DNA from: Pseudomonadota bacterium
GTDB taxonomy: Bacteria > Myxococcota_A > Polyangia > Haliangiales > Haliangiaceae
Reading direction: 5' to 3'
Length of the DNA: 64,000 nt
Assembly (NCBI GenBank): GCA_022360315.1
Contig: JAKSDA010000477.1
Location: 21,212 to 85,211, forward strand
The position numbers and the translations under genes were made by a program. Positions 1 through 9,404 of this stretch are shown here, piece by piece. The notes below the pieces were generated by a model, which saw only the letters and a program-made list of their open reading frames with translations, was not told the origin of the DNA and made no database searches. The number at the start of each line of letters is the position of its first letter. The first letter of the stretch is position 1.

Positions 1-1109
1 GCCGTCGAGGCGGTTGTTGCGCACGACCAGTTTTTTGTACACACCGGCGGCCGGGTCTTGCAGGACAAATTGCTCGCAGTCGTCGCCCTCGTCGCCGTGA
101 AGGGTTCCGGCCGAGAACACGTCGATACCGCTGACCTTGAGCCTGGTCGCGGCAATCGAGCCGCGATACCGCAGGTAGCCATCGCGGGCCAGATGGCTGG
201 CGCATACCCGGGCTTGTTGATAAAGAGGCGACAACAGGCCGTAGGTCGTGCCCCGATGCTCGGTGCACTCGCCCACTGCGTAGATGCGCGGGTCGTAGGT
301 CTGCATGGTGTCGGTGACCACGACGCCCCGCCCACAGCGCAGACCGGCGCGTTCGGCCAGCTCGATATTGGGCCGAATTCCCACGGCCATGACCACCAGA
401 TCGGCGGAAATTTCGCCACCGCCGGCAAATCGCACCGCCTCGACGCGTTCGCTGCCGACGATGGCCTCGGTGGCAGACTGCATTGCAAACCTCAAGCCGC
501 GCTGCTCGAGATCGCGTCGGAGCATTTCGGCCGATGGCGGGTCGAGCTGTTTTTCCATCAGAGAATCGACAAGGTGTACGACAGTGACCTCCATGCCGCG
601 CCGCACCAGTCCGCTCGCCGCCTCGAGCCCCAAGAGTCCCCCTCCGATGACCACGGCGCGGCGTCGCATTCGGCTCTCGGTGACCATCTGTGCGACGTCG
701 CGAAGATTTCGAAACGTGACCACTCCCGGCAGATCGCTGCCCGGAATGGGCAGCACCACGGGGGCTGCGCCAGTGGCGATGATCAGGCGATCGTAGGGCA
801 CGCGCTTGCCATCGGCGGCCCGCACCATACGGCGCGCCCGGTCGATGTCGACCACGGCCGTGCCGGTGTGCAGCGCGATCGAGTGGGCCCGATACCAGCT
901 CTCATCATTGAGCATGATCTCTCGCGCGGCCATTTCTCCGGCCAAAACGGGCGAGAGCAAGACCCGATTGTAGTTGCCGTGGGGCTCGTCGCCAAAACGG
1001 TGATCTGGTAGAGAGTGGGCGCCAACTCGACCAGTTCTTCGAGAGTGCGCACGCCCGCCATACCGTTTCCAATCAGGACCAATCTCGGTTTCATGGCGTA
1101 TTCCGTCAT
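1..1109 (-). pseudogene. nirB: Nitrite reductase (NADH) large subunit, frameshifted and cut by window edge
   Basis: NirB is the FAD/sirohaem/[4Fe-4S] subunit that reduces nitrite to ammonium in the cytoplasm. The N-terminus has the dinucleotide-binding start RLVLIGNGMAGVRTLEEL typical of NirB. About 40 codons in, the frame breaks: at 994-997 the strand reads GTTTTGGCGACGAG, where the family needs GTT TTT GGC GAC GAG (FGDEPHGNYNR), so one T of a homopolymer is missing. Downstream, the shifted frame reads as normal NirB to the window edge (for example GVYKKLVVRNNRLDG at 1-60). The start overlaps the stop of the upstream NarK-type gene (ATGA), which implies co-transcription; an internal ATG at 1094 (MKPRL) is an alternative start. 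The break could be a real pseudogene or a homopolymer sequencing error. The sirohaem half and nirD would lie outside the window. Confidence 0.85.
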
Positions 1110-2446
1110 TGTACTGCCAGGGTTGCGGCCTGGCGCCGGGCCAGGCCGGCTTGCAGTTCGCGTCGGGCCTCGCTCTCGTCTTGTTCGCTGAACCGAATGA
1201 CCAGAGTCAGCGACGAGATGGCAACGACCGCGATGCCCATGCAGAGAAGCGCGGTGGCAGTGGACAGCGATTCGCTGCGAAACAGAAATCCGGCTGCCAC
1301 AGCACCGGCATTGCCGCCAGCACCGACAATTCCCGATACAGTTCCGATGGCGTGTTTATTGATCAGCGGAACCAACGAAAACGTGGCACCCTCGGACATC
1401 TGCACAAAGAGGCTGAACACGACTAGGGTGGCCAGGGCCAGGAACAGGACCTCCATCTGCGAAAAGACGATCAGGGCAATGCCCTCGCCAAATAGCACCA
1501 GGCCCAGCCAGGCCAGTCGCCCCTTGAGGCCGCGGCTGATTCCCCAGCGATCGGCGAAATACCCGCCCAGGGTGCGGGCGAAGAGGTTCATCAGTCCAAA
1601 GGCAGCCGCGGCAAAGCCGGCGGCTTCAAGACTCAGTGAAAACTCGTCGACAAAGTACATGGCGGCCACGTTATTGATGGTCAGCTCGACGCCAAAGCAG
1701 GCGCCGTAGATCAAAAAGAGCGCCCACACCCGGTAGTCTTTGGCAGCCGACCATGACGATTGACCCGATCCCGCTCGGTCATTTGCCGGGCGTTTCGAGC
1801 GAAGATCGGCGAGATCGCCCTCGGGCGTGTCCTGGGTCAACAATCGATACGCGACACCGACAGCAATCAGTGCCAGCCCAGGCCCGATCATGGCAAATCG
1901 CCAGCCCACCGCCTGGTCGATCCCGTAATACGCAATGACACCCAATAAGAGCGGCATGGCAAATTGAGCCACCCCGCCGCCCAGGTTGCCCCAGCCCGCC
2001 GAGGTCGCGTTTGCCGTGCCCACACAGTTGGGCGCAAACATGACCGATGTGTGGTATTGAGTGATGACAAAGGACGCGCCCAGGACGCCGATGGCGAGTC
2101 GAAACACGAGCAGAGTCGCATAGCTGTCAGCCAGCCCAATTGCCATGACCGGGATCGCGCCGAGGATCATCAGCCACGAATAGGTCCGTGTCGGCCCGAC
2201 GCGATCGCATAACCAGCCGACAAGGGGTCGCGCCACAATGGTCGCGGCCACCGATGCAATAATGGTATTTCCGATCTGTTCCCGGGTCAGCCCCAGATCA
2301 CCGCGTACGACCGCCATGAGTGGCGCAATGCCAAACCAGCCGAAAAAACACACAAAGAACGCGAACCACGCCATATGAAAGGCCCGCATTTGCGGCGAAT
2401 GGACGTCGCGCAAATCGATTCGTACTGCTTTATTTGCAATCTCCAT
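1106..2446 (-). CDS. narK: NarK-type nitrate/nitrite MFS transporter
   Basis: This is a 12-segment inner-membrane carrier of the nitrate/nitrite porter family. The signature GWGNLGGGVAQF is visible about one third in, with the MFS loop motif GWLCDRVGPTRTY after the second segment and a nitrate-porter-like FxFFVCFFGWFGIAPLM start. It would import nitrate or export nitrite for NirB, whose gene overlaps its stop by 4 nt. The ATG at 2446 (MEIANKAVRIDL) is chosen. A GTG ten codons upstream is in frame but lies inside a perfect palindrome that is more likely regulatory. The C-terminal 35 residues are hydrophilic. Confidence 0.87.
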   Translation of the reverse strand: MEIANKAVRIDLRDVHSPQMRAFHMAWFAFFVCFFGWFGIAPLMAVVRGDLGLTREQIGNTIIASVAATIVARPLVGWLCDRVGPTRTYSWLMILGAIPVMAIGLADSYATLLVFRLAIGVLGASFVITQYHTSVMFAPNCVGTANATSAGWGNLGGGVAQFAMPLLLGVIAYYGIDQAVGWRFAMIGPGLALIAVGVAYRLLTQDTPEGDLADLRSKRPANDRAGSGQSSWSAAKDYRVWALFLIYGACFGVELTINNVAAMYFVDEFSLSLEAAGFAAAAFGLMNLFARTLGGYFADRWGISRGLKGRLAWLGLVLFGEGIALIVFSQMEVLFLALATLVVFSLFVQMSEGATFSLVPLINKHAIGTVSGIVGAGGNAGAVAAGFLFRSESLSTATALLCMGIAVVAISSLTLVIRFSEQDESEARRELQAGLARRQAATLAVQ

Positions 2447-2464
2447 GCTCTGATCCGCTGCACA

Positions 2465-2476
2465 GTGATTAATCAC
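2465..2476. promoter_or_regulatory. Perfect 12-bp palindrome upstream of narK
   Basis: GTGATTAATCAC is a perfect palindrome 19 nt upstream of the chosen narK ATG. Its GTGA/TCAC half-sites resemble those of Crp/FNR-family regulators, but the central spacing is shorter than in the classical sites. It lies in the divergent promoter region shared with the MFS gene starting at 2718. Regulatory role is inference. Confidence 0.35.
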
Positions 2477-2717
2477 CGTTACATGTTGTTGTAGCGAAGA
2501 TATGTTTCTGTCGAGTTTCGGTGCCGTTAAAAAATGGGTTTCAGCACAGAAACGCTCGCCTCATTGTCCAGCTGACAAGCGAGGTCGAGGCCGACAACCG
2601 GGACCGTGATCGAGGGCCGACAAGCGAGACTGACGAGGACTAGAAATTGCAGTGATTGGCGTCGGTGTCGGCATGGGCCAGCGATTTTTGATACTGTCCT
2701 GCCATGGTGCATGATTG

Positions 2718-3932
2718 ATGGGTCAAAAGAACACGGCGAACGCGACCTTGTGGCCCGGTGTTATCACCCTGGTCATCGTCGGGGTCCTGGCCGCGGCCCA
2801 GCTGGGCAAAATTCCGCCGCTCGTCGATGAACTGGCCGAGGATCTGTCGCTCTCGCTCTTTGCCGCTGGCTGGGCGACGTCGGTCATCACTCTGATCGGC
2901 GCCATACTGGGCGTGTCGGCAGGCAGCTTGCTCGGCATGCTCGATATGAAACGAGCGCTCATGGCAGCTCTCTTGCTCGCTGTACTGGCCAGTGCAGCAG
3001 GTGGCTTTGCCGTGGGCAAGGCGTCCCTTCTGGCCGTGCGGGTTGTCGAGGGGATCAGTTATCTCGTCATCACCGTGGCCTGTCCCGCATTGATCGCATC
3101 CAGCACAGATGACCGCGACCGATCACTGGCACTGGCGTTATGGAGTTGCTTCGTTCCTCTTGGATTTGCATTGATCAATTTTCTGGCGCCGTGGATGGTC
3201 GCCGCTGGTAGCTGGCGCACAGTGTTCTGGATCAATGCTGCCGCTCTCCTGGCCATCTTCATCGCGGCCGGCATCAGCCATATCCGCTGTCCCGCGCCGA
3301 ATGTTCATACCAGTCTACGCCACTTTTTTACCGAGCATGCGGAAGCCTACTGTCACAGATCGGCTCTGGTCATCGCCCTGTCGTTTTTGGGTTGTGTATC
3401 GCTGCATGTCGGCTTTCTGGCCTTTTTGCCGGCGTTTTTGTCCGGTCCAGCAGGCCTGTCCAGGACCGACGCGGGAATGCTCTCGGCGGTGGCCTCGCTG
3501 GCCTATATTCCTGGAGCCCTGGTCACTGCGTGGCTGCACCGCCGCGGTGTTGCACCGTTGCTCCTGGGCACCAGCGGCTTTGCCGTCATGGTGGGGGCTG
3601 CCGTGTGGGCGTATGATCCCACAAATACCGCCCTGGTTCTCGCCACTGCGGGTATCGCGCTCAGTATCGGCGCGGGAATGGTCGGCTCGGTCTGCTTTGC
3701 TGCAGCGCCGTATTGCGCTCCCCACCCCCATCGAGTGCGGCTGGTCAATGGCCTCTTGGCCCAGTTCGGCAGCATCGGTGTGCTGGTCACTCCGCCGATA
3801 TTTGCGCGCATCGTCGAGATCAGCGATTGGCCTGCAGTACGAATGGGGTTTTATATCGTCGGCCCGATCGGTGGCGCTCTGTTGTGGATCGTGCGCAGCC
3901 GCCTCGGTGGCGCCGGGTCTGCGACCGGGTAG
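2718..3932 (+). CDS. MFS transporter (CynX/NimT-like)
   Basis: This 404-residue, very hydrophobic protein has about 12 predicted membrane segments and no soluble domain. The arrangement (short cytoplasmic start, LLGMLDMKRAL between segments 2 and 3, a hydrophilic central loop near residue 200) fits the major facilitator superfamily, closest in feel to CynX/NimT-type carriers. The ATG at 2718 is preferred to the in-frame TTG at 2715. It is divergent from narK, so a role in nitrogen-compound transport (cyanate or similar) is possible, but no substrate can be read from the sequence. Confidence 0.75.
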   Translation: MGQKNTANATLWPGVITLVIVGVLAAAQLGKIPPLVDELAEDLSLSLFAAGWATSVITLIGAILGVSAGSLLGMLDMKRALMAALLLAVLASAAGGFAVGKASLLAVRVVEGISYLVITVACPALIASSTDDRDRSLALALWSCFVPLGFALINFLAPWMVAAGSWRTVFWINAAALLAIFIAAGISHIRCPAPNVHTSLRHFFTEHAEAYCHRSALVIALSFLGCVSLHVGFLAFLPAFLSGPAGLSRTDAGMLSAVASLAYIPGALVTAWLHRRGVAPLLLGTSGFAVMVGAAVWAYDPTNTALVLATAGIALSIGAGMVGSVCFAAAPYCAPHPHRVRLVNGLLAQFGSIGVLVTPPIFARIVEISDWPAVRMGFYIVGPIGGALLWIVRSRLGGAGSATG

Positions 3933-4024
3933 ATAGATTGGGGGCACGGTTCAACCAAACCTCCAGGAGGCGTTTGTGTGCCGGCCGGTCGAGGCCGCGT
4001 GGATTCGCTCATCGATCCTTCTCG

Positions 4025-4052
4025 TCAGTATGTAATCTAAATTACATACTGA
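4025..4052. promoter_or_regulatory. 12-bp perfect inverted repeat upstream of the liv operon
   Basis: Arms TCAGTATGTAAT and ATTACATACTGA are separated by CTAA. The element is AT-rich in a GC-rich setting and lies about 190 nt upstream of livK, in the 309-nt gap 3933-4241 that holds no gene I can support. No T-run follows, so it looks more like an operator (dimeric regulator such as TetR/GntR type) than a terminator, although it could also end transcription of the MFS gene. Confidence 0.5.
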
Positions 4053-4241
4053 AGGCAAACCGTGAAACCACAATACGCGGCGACTGGCGAGTTTGCTGAA
4101 AAGTCGGCGTTAAACACCCATGCCCGACCTTCGCGTCTTGCCAAACTCGTTGTGCAAGTTATTGTTCGCAGAGTTTTTGTTGCGGCATGAGAGACCATTC
4201 GAATGGGCCCCAATTGACGTATTGAGCCGGGAGATCTTCAC

Positions 4242-5480
4242 ATGCATAGCGCAAGGCGTAGAGCGATTATTGCATCCTGTATTGCGGCCGCGATGGTATT
4301 CGCTGGCATTGCACAGGCTGGGGTTGAGGGCGACACGATCGTTCTCGGCGCAGCCGTGTCGAAAACGGGCAAGTATTCGACCAACGGCAAACACACGATG
4401 AACGGCTACGATCTCGCCGTGGAGCGACTCAACAAGATGGGTGGCGTCGAGGTTGCCGGCAAGAAATACAAGCTCAAGATCATCTATTACGATGATGAGT
4501 CGCGCGGGGCGCGGGGCGCCCAGCTGGCCGAGCGCCTGATCAACCAGGACGGCGTCAAGTTCATGCTCGGTCCGTACAGCTCGGGTTTGACCAAGGCGAT
4601 GGCTCCGGTTACCGAGAAATACAAGATCCCCATGGTCGAGGCCAACGGCGCCTCGCGGTCGTTGTTCACCAAGGGCTACAGGTATCTATTTGCGGTTCTG
4701 TCGACCTCGGAGCAATATCTCTCCGTTGCGATCGAACTGGCGGCCGAGAGAGCCAGGCAATCGGGGCGCAGGCCGAGCAGCCTGCGGGTCGCCCTGGCAT
4801 TCGAAAACGATCCCTTTTCGCAGGATGTCCGCGCCGGCGTGCTCGACGACGTCAAGAGATTCGGCATGAAGATCGTTGTCGACGGCAAGCTGCCCCGGGA
4901 TCTGTCTGACATGAAGGGCATCCTGCAGAAGGTCAAGCTGGTCAAGCCCGACATTTTGGTGGTCTCGGGCCATTCGAAGGGCGCCGCCCTGGCCATCCGC
5001 CAGATCGCTGCGCTCAAGGTCGATGTGCCGATGCTCGCGATGACCCATTGCGATGCGGCGGGCATCATCGAGAAATACGGCAAGAAGGCGGAGTTCACCC
5101 TGTGCGCATCGCAATGGGCGCCGACCCTGAACTACCAGGACAATGTGTTTGGCAGCGCGGCCGATTTCGCCCGGGCGTTCAAGGCAACCTACAACTACGA
5201 ACCGCCCTATCAGGCGGCCGAGTCAGCCGCTGCCGTGATCATATATGCCGACGCGTTCAGGCGCGCCGGTTCGTTCGATACCACCAAGGTTCGCGATGCA
5301 CTGGCCGCGACCGAGATGCAGACGTTCTACGGCAACATCAAGTTCGATCCGTCGGGCAAGAACATCGCCAAGCCGATGGTTTTGTATCAGGTTCAGGACG
5401 GTGCCTACCGGGTGGTTGCGCCGACCAAATGGGCGTCGTCGAAACTGCGCTTCCCGACGCCGCGGTGGAGCGATCGCTAA
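4242..5480 (+). CDS. livK: ABC transporter substrate-binding protein (LivK type)
   Basis: This is a periplasmic binding protein of the branched-chain amino acid/amide family (type I fold). A Sec signal peptide of about 26 residues ends near GIAQA/GVEGD. The mature start IVLGAAVSKTGKYSTNGK and the segment RLINQDGVKFMLGPYSSG are typical of the family. The segment NYEPPYQAAESAAA matches the C-terminal lobe hinge region. A ribosome site (GGGAGA) lies just before the ATG. It is the first gene of the livKHMGF operon. The ligand cannot be deduced; hydrophobic amino acids, amides or aromatic compounds are all possible. Confidence 0.88.
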   Translation: MHSARRRAIIASCIAAAMVFAGIAQAGVEGDTIVLGAAVSKTGKYSTNGKHTMNGYDLAVERLNKMGGVEVAGKKYKLKIIYYDDESRGARGAQLAERLINQDGVKFMLGPYSSGLTKAMAPVTEKYKIPMVEANGASRSLFTKGYRYLFAVLSTSEQYLSVAIELAAERARQSGRRPSSLRVALAFENDPFSQDVRAGVLDDVKRFGMKIVVDGKLPRDLSDMKGILQKVKLVKPDILVVSGHSKGAALAIRQIAALKVDVPMLAMTHCDAAGIIEKYGKKAEFTLCASQWAPTLNYQDNVFGSAADFARAFKATYNYEPPYQAAESAAAVIIYADAFRRAGSFDTTKVRDALAATEMQTFYGNIKFDPSGKNIAKPMVLYQVQDGAYRVVAPTKWASSKLRFPTPRWSDR

Positions 5481-5548
5481 ACGGCTGGCCGGTCACGACC
5501 CGGATCAAACCATTGCCCGACCGGGCCTGACCACGCTGTTTCAAGGCC

Positions 5549-6514
5549 ATGCTTGAAAACCTGCTGCTGCTTTTCGACAACCCGATCGGGCTTCTCAACC
5601 TGATCGTCGATGGCATCATGATCGGCGCGGTTTTTGCGCTGATCGCCTATGGCATGGCGCTCATCTGGGGCGTCATGAACATCATCAATCTGTCTCAGGG
5701 CGAATTCGTCATCTTCGGCGGATTCATCGCGTATTACACGTCCAATCAATGGACTCTGCCCATCGGGCCGGCCGGCAATGCCTGGTACACCATCGAGTGG
5801 AGCGGGATCAGCCCGTTGTGGGCGCTGATCATTGCTCCGATGGTGCTTTTTGCCGTCGGTCGCCTCTTCTATGCGCTGGTCATTTTTCGAATCATCGAGC
5901 GCGACATGTTTACCTCGATTCTGGCCACCTTCGGCATCAGCATCCTGCTCAGCCAGGCCATGAATGGCGTGTTTTCGGCAGAAGATATCATCGCACAGCA
6001 CGACTTCGACTCCTGGGTCGTGATCTCGTCGTCTTCCGGTGACCTGGTCGTCGAGCAGGTTCGGCTGATCGCCTTGATCTTCGCGTTGATCGTCGGGGCA
6101 TTGCTGGCCGTCTATTTGAAGCGCACGCGCAGTGGCCAGGCGATACGAGCGGTGGCTCAAAACGCCAGGGCGGCTCGCATCATGGGAATCGATGCCGACC
6201 GGGTCTATGCGCGAACCTACGCCCTCAACGCTGCGATCTGCGGGGCTGCCGGAGTGCTGGTCGCGATGATTCTCACCATCCACGCCTTTGCTGGCCTCAT
6301 CTACACTGTGCGGTCGTTCATGCTCGTCATCATCGCCGGACTCGGCAATGTCACCGGTGTCATCGTTGCCGGTCTGGGACTGGGGGCTGCCGAAAAGCTG
6401 GCCGAGTTCATTCTCGGCACGAGCTTTCAGGTCGCCTTTGTGACCGGGCTCTTGATCGCTGTCCTGCTGGTGAGAGCCATGCGGCTCCGCCGCGAACGCA
6501 AGGCGTTGTCATGA
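5549..6514 (+). CDS. livH: Branched-chain-type ABC permease LivH
   Basis: This is an inner-membrane permease of 321 residues with about eight hydrophobic segments. The segment ALIAYGMALIWGVMNIINLSQGEF is the hallmark of LivH-type permeases. The cytoplasmic loop RSGQAIRAVAQNARAARIMGI, which contacts the ATPases, lies at about 205-225. The start follows livK by 68 nt and the stop overlaps livM (ATGA). Near residues 145-165 there is a somewhat longer polar loop (AEDIIAQHDFDSW) than in enteric LivH. Confidence 0.9.
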   Translation: MLENLLLLFDNPIGLLNLIVDGIMIGAVFALIAYGMALIWGVMNIINLSQGEFVIFGGFIAYYTSNQWTLPIGPAGNAWYTIEWSGISPLWALIIAPMVLFAVGRLFYALVIFRIIERDMFTSILATFGISILLSQAMNGVFSAEDIIAQHDFDSWVVISSSSGDLVVEQVRLIALIFALIVGALLAVYLKRTRSGQAIRAVAQNARAARIMGIDADRVYARTYALNAAICGAAGVLVAMILTIHAFAGLIYTVRSFMLVIIAGLGNVTGVIVAGLGLGAAEKLAEFILGTSFQVAFVTGLLIAVLLVRAMRLRRERKALS

Positions 6515-7596
6515 CCGATGTGCCAATTCAAGAGTCGGCATTTTCGCGGCGTTTTCTTCAGATCGCGACGATCCTCGCCATTGTCAGTATCCTGGCACCA
6601 TTTCTGTTTCCGTGGATCGTCAAACAGCTGACCATCTTTTGGGTCATGGTCATCCTGTCCTACACGTGGGATACGTTGGGCGGTCAACTCGGGTACAACT
6701 CGTTTGGCAATATCGTATTTTTCGGCGTCGGTCTCTATGTTTCGGCGATCATCCAGATCGCGCCCCATACCGATATGGCCGCCTATACCGCGGCTGGCGA
6801 GGAGGGCGAGGCATTGGTGCTCACCATGGCGCAATACCTGGGTGGGCTTGCTCTCGGTTCGGTCGCCGCGGGTTTGATCGGCCTTGCCCTGGCCCTTGTT
6901 TTTGGTGCCATCATCTTGAGCCTGCGCGGCCACTATTTCGCTATCGGCACCCTGGCACTGGGCATTTTTGTGGCCCAGCTTTTTGCCAACTGGGAATTGG
7001 TTGGCGCGGGATCGGGCCTCACGCTGCCCGATCCTCCGGGCAGCGGGCGAGAGAGCGACGAGGCCAAGTCGACGCTGTTTTATTTCCTGTGTTTTGGCCT
7101 GGCCGTGGCCACGATGGTTTTTCTGCGCTGGCTCTATTCGACGCGTTTTGGCCTCGCCATCAACGCCATCCGGGACGACGAGGACAAGGCCGAGGCCATG
7201 GGGCTCACGACCACGCGCTACAAGGTTCTGGCGTGGTCGATCAGCGGTTTCTTTTTGGGCATCTGCGGCGCGCTCTACGGCAACATCGTGCGCTATATCG
7301 ACCCCGAGGATGTCGCTTTTGACGGTCCGGGCCTGGGGGTGTGGATGATCTTGATGACTGTACTCGGCGGCAAGGGAACCCTGTGGGGGCCGCTCATCGG
7401 GGCGGTCTTATTCCACGCGACAAAGGAGATACTGTGGACCTACTTGCTGGGCCTTCAGTATGTGGCGCTGGGAATTCTCGTGGTTGTCATCGTTGTATTC
7501 TTTCCCGAGGGCATCATGGGCTGGGTGCGCGAGCGGTGGCCGCATCTATTCGGCGAGCGTGTCGATGCGAACACGGTGCGGGAGGCGTCGTCGTGA
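6511..7596 (+). CDS. livM: Branched-chain-type ABC permease LivM
   Basis: This is the second permease, 361 residues. The segment YTWDTLGGQLGYNSFGNIVFFGVG near residues 51-75 is the LivM hallmark. The coupling loop RFGLAINAIRDDEDKAEAMGL (about 212-232) is the ATPase-contact motif. It overlaps livH by 4 nt at its start and livG by 4 nt at its end, so translation is coupled through the operon. A polar insert of about 25 residues, GSGRESDEAKST, sits between central membrane segments. Confidence 0.9.
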   Translation: MTDVPIQESAFSRRFLQIATILAIVSILAPFLFPWIVKQLTIFWVMVILSYTWDTLGGQLGYNSFGNIVFFGVGLYVSAIIQIAPHTDMAAYTAAGEEGEALVLTMAQYLGGLALGSVAAGLIGLALALVFGAIILSLRGHYFAIGTLALGIFVAQLFANWELVGAGSGLTLPDPPGSGRESDEAKSTLFYFLCFGLAVATMVFLRWLYSTRFGLAINAIRDDEDKAEAMGLTTTRYKVLAWSISGFFLGICGALYGNIVRYIDPEDVAFDGPGLGVWMILMTVLGGKGTLWGPLIGAVLFHATKEILWTYLLGLQYVALGILVVVIVVFFPEGIMGWVRERWPHLFGERVDANTVREASS

Positions 7597-8336
7597 CATC
7601 GCTTCTGCAGGTTCGCGACGCGTCCAAGAGCTTTGGCGGCGTTGTGGCCAACAAGGGCATTTCACTGGATGTCGCAAGCGGCGAGATCGTCGGCTTGATC
7701 GGGCCGAACGGGTCGGGCAAGACCACCTTGTTCAATTCGATCGCGGGCACGCATCCCATCGACGCGGGGAGCATACGTTTTGCCGGCGAGGAGATATCGA
7801 ATCTCCGGGTTCCACAGATCGCTCGACGCGGATTGCTGCGGACATTCCAGCAGACCCGCATTTACGGTCGAATGACATGCATGCAAAACATGGCGATCAG
7901 CGCTCCCCATCGCGACGGGGGATTTGCAGCCATTTTCCGCCGTTTTGGCCCGGAGACCACAGAGCGGGCAGAGTCGCTTTTAGAATTTGTCGGTCTTTAT
8001 CAAAAGCGCAAGCTGCGCGGCGGCGAGCTCTCGTTTGGGCAACAGAAACTGCTCGAGTTTGCGATGGCACTGATGAACCAGCCCAAGATGCTTCTTCTCG
8101 ATGAGCCGACTGCGGGCATCAATCCGACGTTGATCAACGGATTGCTCGACCGACTGCGCCGGGCGAACGAGGAGCTGGGCATCACTCTGTTGGTCATCGA
8201 GCACAATATGCGGGTGATGATGAACCTTGCCAGTCGTATCTATTGCCTCGCCCACGGCGAGCTTTTGGCCGAGGGGGCCCCTTCAGACATCCAGAACGAC
8301 CAGCGCGTCATCGACGCCTATCTGGGGGCGCATTGA
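7593..8336 (+). CDS. livG: Branched-chain-type ABC ATPase LivG
   Basis: This cytoplasmic ATPase has 247 residues when started at the GTG that overlaps the livM stop (GTGA); the longer open frame upstream lies inside livM and is not used. Walker A is GPNGSGKTT, the signature region is LSFGQQKLLEFAMAL (the usual LSGGQ replaced by LSFGQ, common in LivG), and Walker B is MLLLDEPTAGINP. The insert RTFQQTRIYGRMTCMQNM is typical of LivG. It energises uptake through LivH/LivM together with LivF. Confidence 0.92.
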   Translation: MTSLLQVRDASKSFGGVVANKGISLDVASGEIVGLIGPNGSGKTTLFNSIAGTHPIDAGSIRFAGEEISNLRVPQIARRGLLRTFQQTRIYGRMTCMQNMAISAPHRDGGFAAIFRRFGPETTERAESLLEFVGLYQKRKLRGGELSFGQQKLLEFAMALMNQPKMLLLDEPTAGINPTLINGLLDRLRRANEELGITLLVIEHNMRVMMNLASRIYCLAHGELLAEGAPSDIQNDQRVIDAYLGAH

Positions 8337-9199
8337 TGGCCGGGTCGGACAATGGTCGAGTTACCGGGTATGGCTCCGGGCAGGTCGATACCGTTCTCTC
8401 GGTCGATGACGTCGCGCGCGAAGCGGAAAAACTGGCCGAAACGCGGCCGGACAGAGCCGAACTGGAAGGCTTGGCCGGCGCCGAGTCGGTGGTCTCGATC
8501 GACGGTCTCGACGCCGGTTATGGCACCATGCGGATCCTGCACGCATTTGATCTGCGGGTTGCTGCTGGGCAGTCGCTTTGTCTCATCGGACCAAACGGCG
8601 CCGGCAAGTCGACAGTCCTGCATTCGATCTACGGCTTCACCCGGATCTTTGCCGGATCGATCGCGGTCGCTGGCGAGGACGTGACCGCCCTGGGGCCCAA
8701 CGACAAGCTCAAGGTGGCCGGCGTTGCCTACATTCTGCAAGACAACTCGGTTTTTCCCGACATGACGGTCGAGGAGAACCTGCTCATGGGCGGTTATCTC
8801 ATGGACCGCCCATCGCAGGCAAAGGAGGCGGCCGAGCGGGTTTTCGACAAATACCACAGGCTCGCCGAGCGCCGCAAACAGCCCGCCCGCGTGCTCTCGG
8901 GTGGAGAACGGCGATTGCTGGAGATATCGCGCGCGCTCGTGATGAATCCGAGTGTACTACTGGTCGATGAGCCGTCGATCGGTCTCGAGCCGCGTTATAT
9001 CGACATGGTATTCGAGATCCTCGGCGAGCTCCAGAAGGGGGAGGGCAAGACCATCATCCTGGTCGAGCAGAACGCCAAGAAGGGCCTGGAATTCGCCGAT
9101 CTCGGCTATGTATTGGTGTCGGGTCAGCTGGCCAAAGCTGGCCAGGGCGACGATCTGTTGCGCGACCCCGACGTCGGCCGACTATTCCTCGGCGGTTAG
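8336..9199 (+). CDS. livF: Branched-chain-type ABC ATPase LivF with N-terminal extension
   Basis: This is the second ATPase of the system. Walker A is GPNGAGKST, the Q-loop YILQDNSVFPDMTVEENL, the signature LSGGERRLLEISRAL, and Walker B VLLVDEPSIGL. The ATG at 8336 overlaps the livG stop (TGATG). The product is 287 residues, about 50 longer than common LivF proteins (about 235); the extra N-terminus is acidic and polar before the canonical VVSIDGLDAGYG strand. A later start is possible, but no in-frame start with a clear ribosome site was noted near the domain. Confidence 0.9.
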   Translation: MAGSDNGRVTGYGSGQVDTVLSVDDVAREAEKLAETRPDRAELEGLAGAESVVSIDGLDAGYGTMRILHAFDLRVAAGQSLCLIGPNGAGKSTVLHSIYGFTRIFAGSIAVAGEDVTALGPNDKLKVAGVAYILQDNSVFPDMTVEENLLMGGYLMDRPSQAKEAAERVFDKYHRLAERRKQPARVLSGGERRLLEISRALVMNPSVLLVDEPSIGLEPRYIDMVFEILGELQKGEGKTIILVEQNAKKGLEFADLGYVLVSGQLAKAGQGDDLLRDPDVGRLFLGG

Positions 9200-9404
9200 G
9201 CTGATCCACTGGCCTGGACTCCCACAGATCTGCAATCGGCTAACGTTCTGGCTGATACACGGATCGGCTGGATCCGCAGCTCTCGACCTGCGCTAAGCTA
9301 AACCGCGTTAGGCATCCCGCTTACCCAGGTAACGAAGTTCCACACTGCTAGATGGAGAGCGGCCGGGTCCTGTGCCATGAGTTCCGCAAGGATCTCGAGC
9401 CAGG

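Noticed and set aside
58..1011. Long plus-strand open frame of 317 codons
   Set aside because: It is the antisense of nirB, with Gln/His/Gly-rich composition and no family resemblance; the minus strand gives clear NirB.
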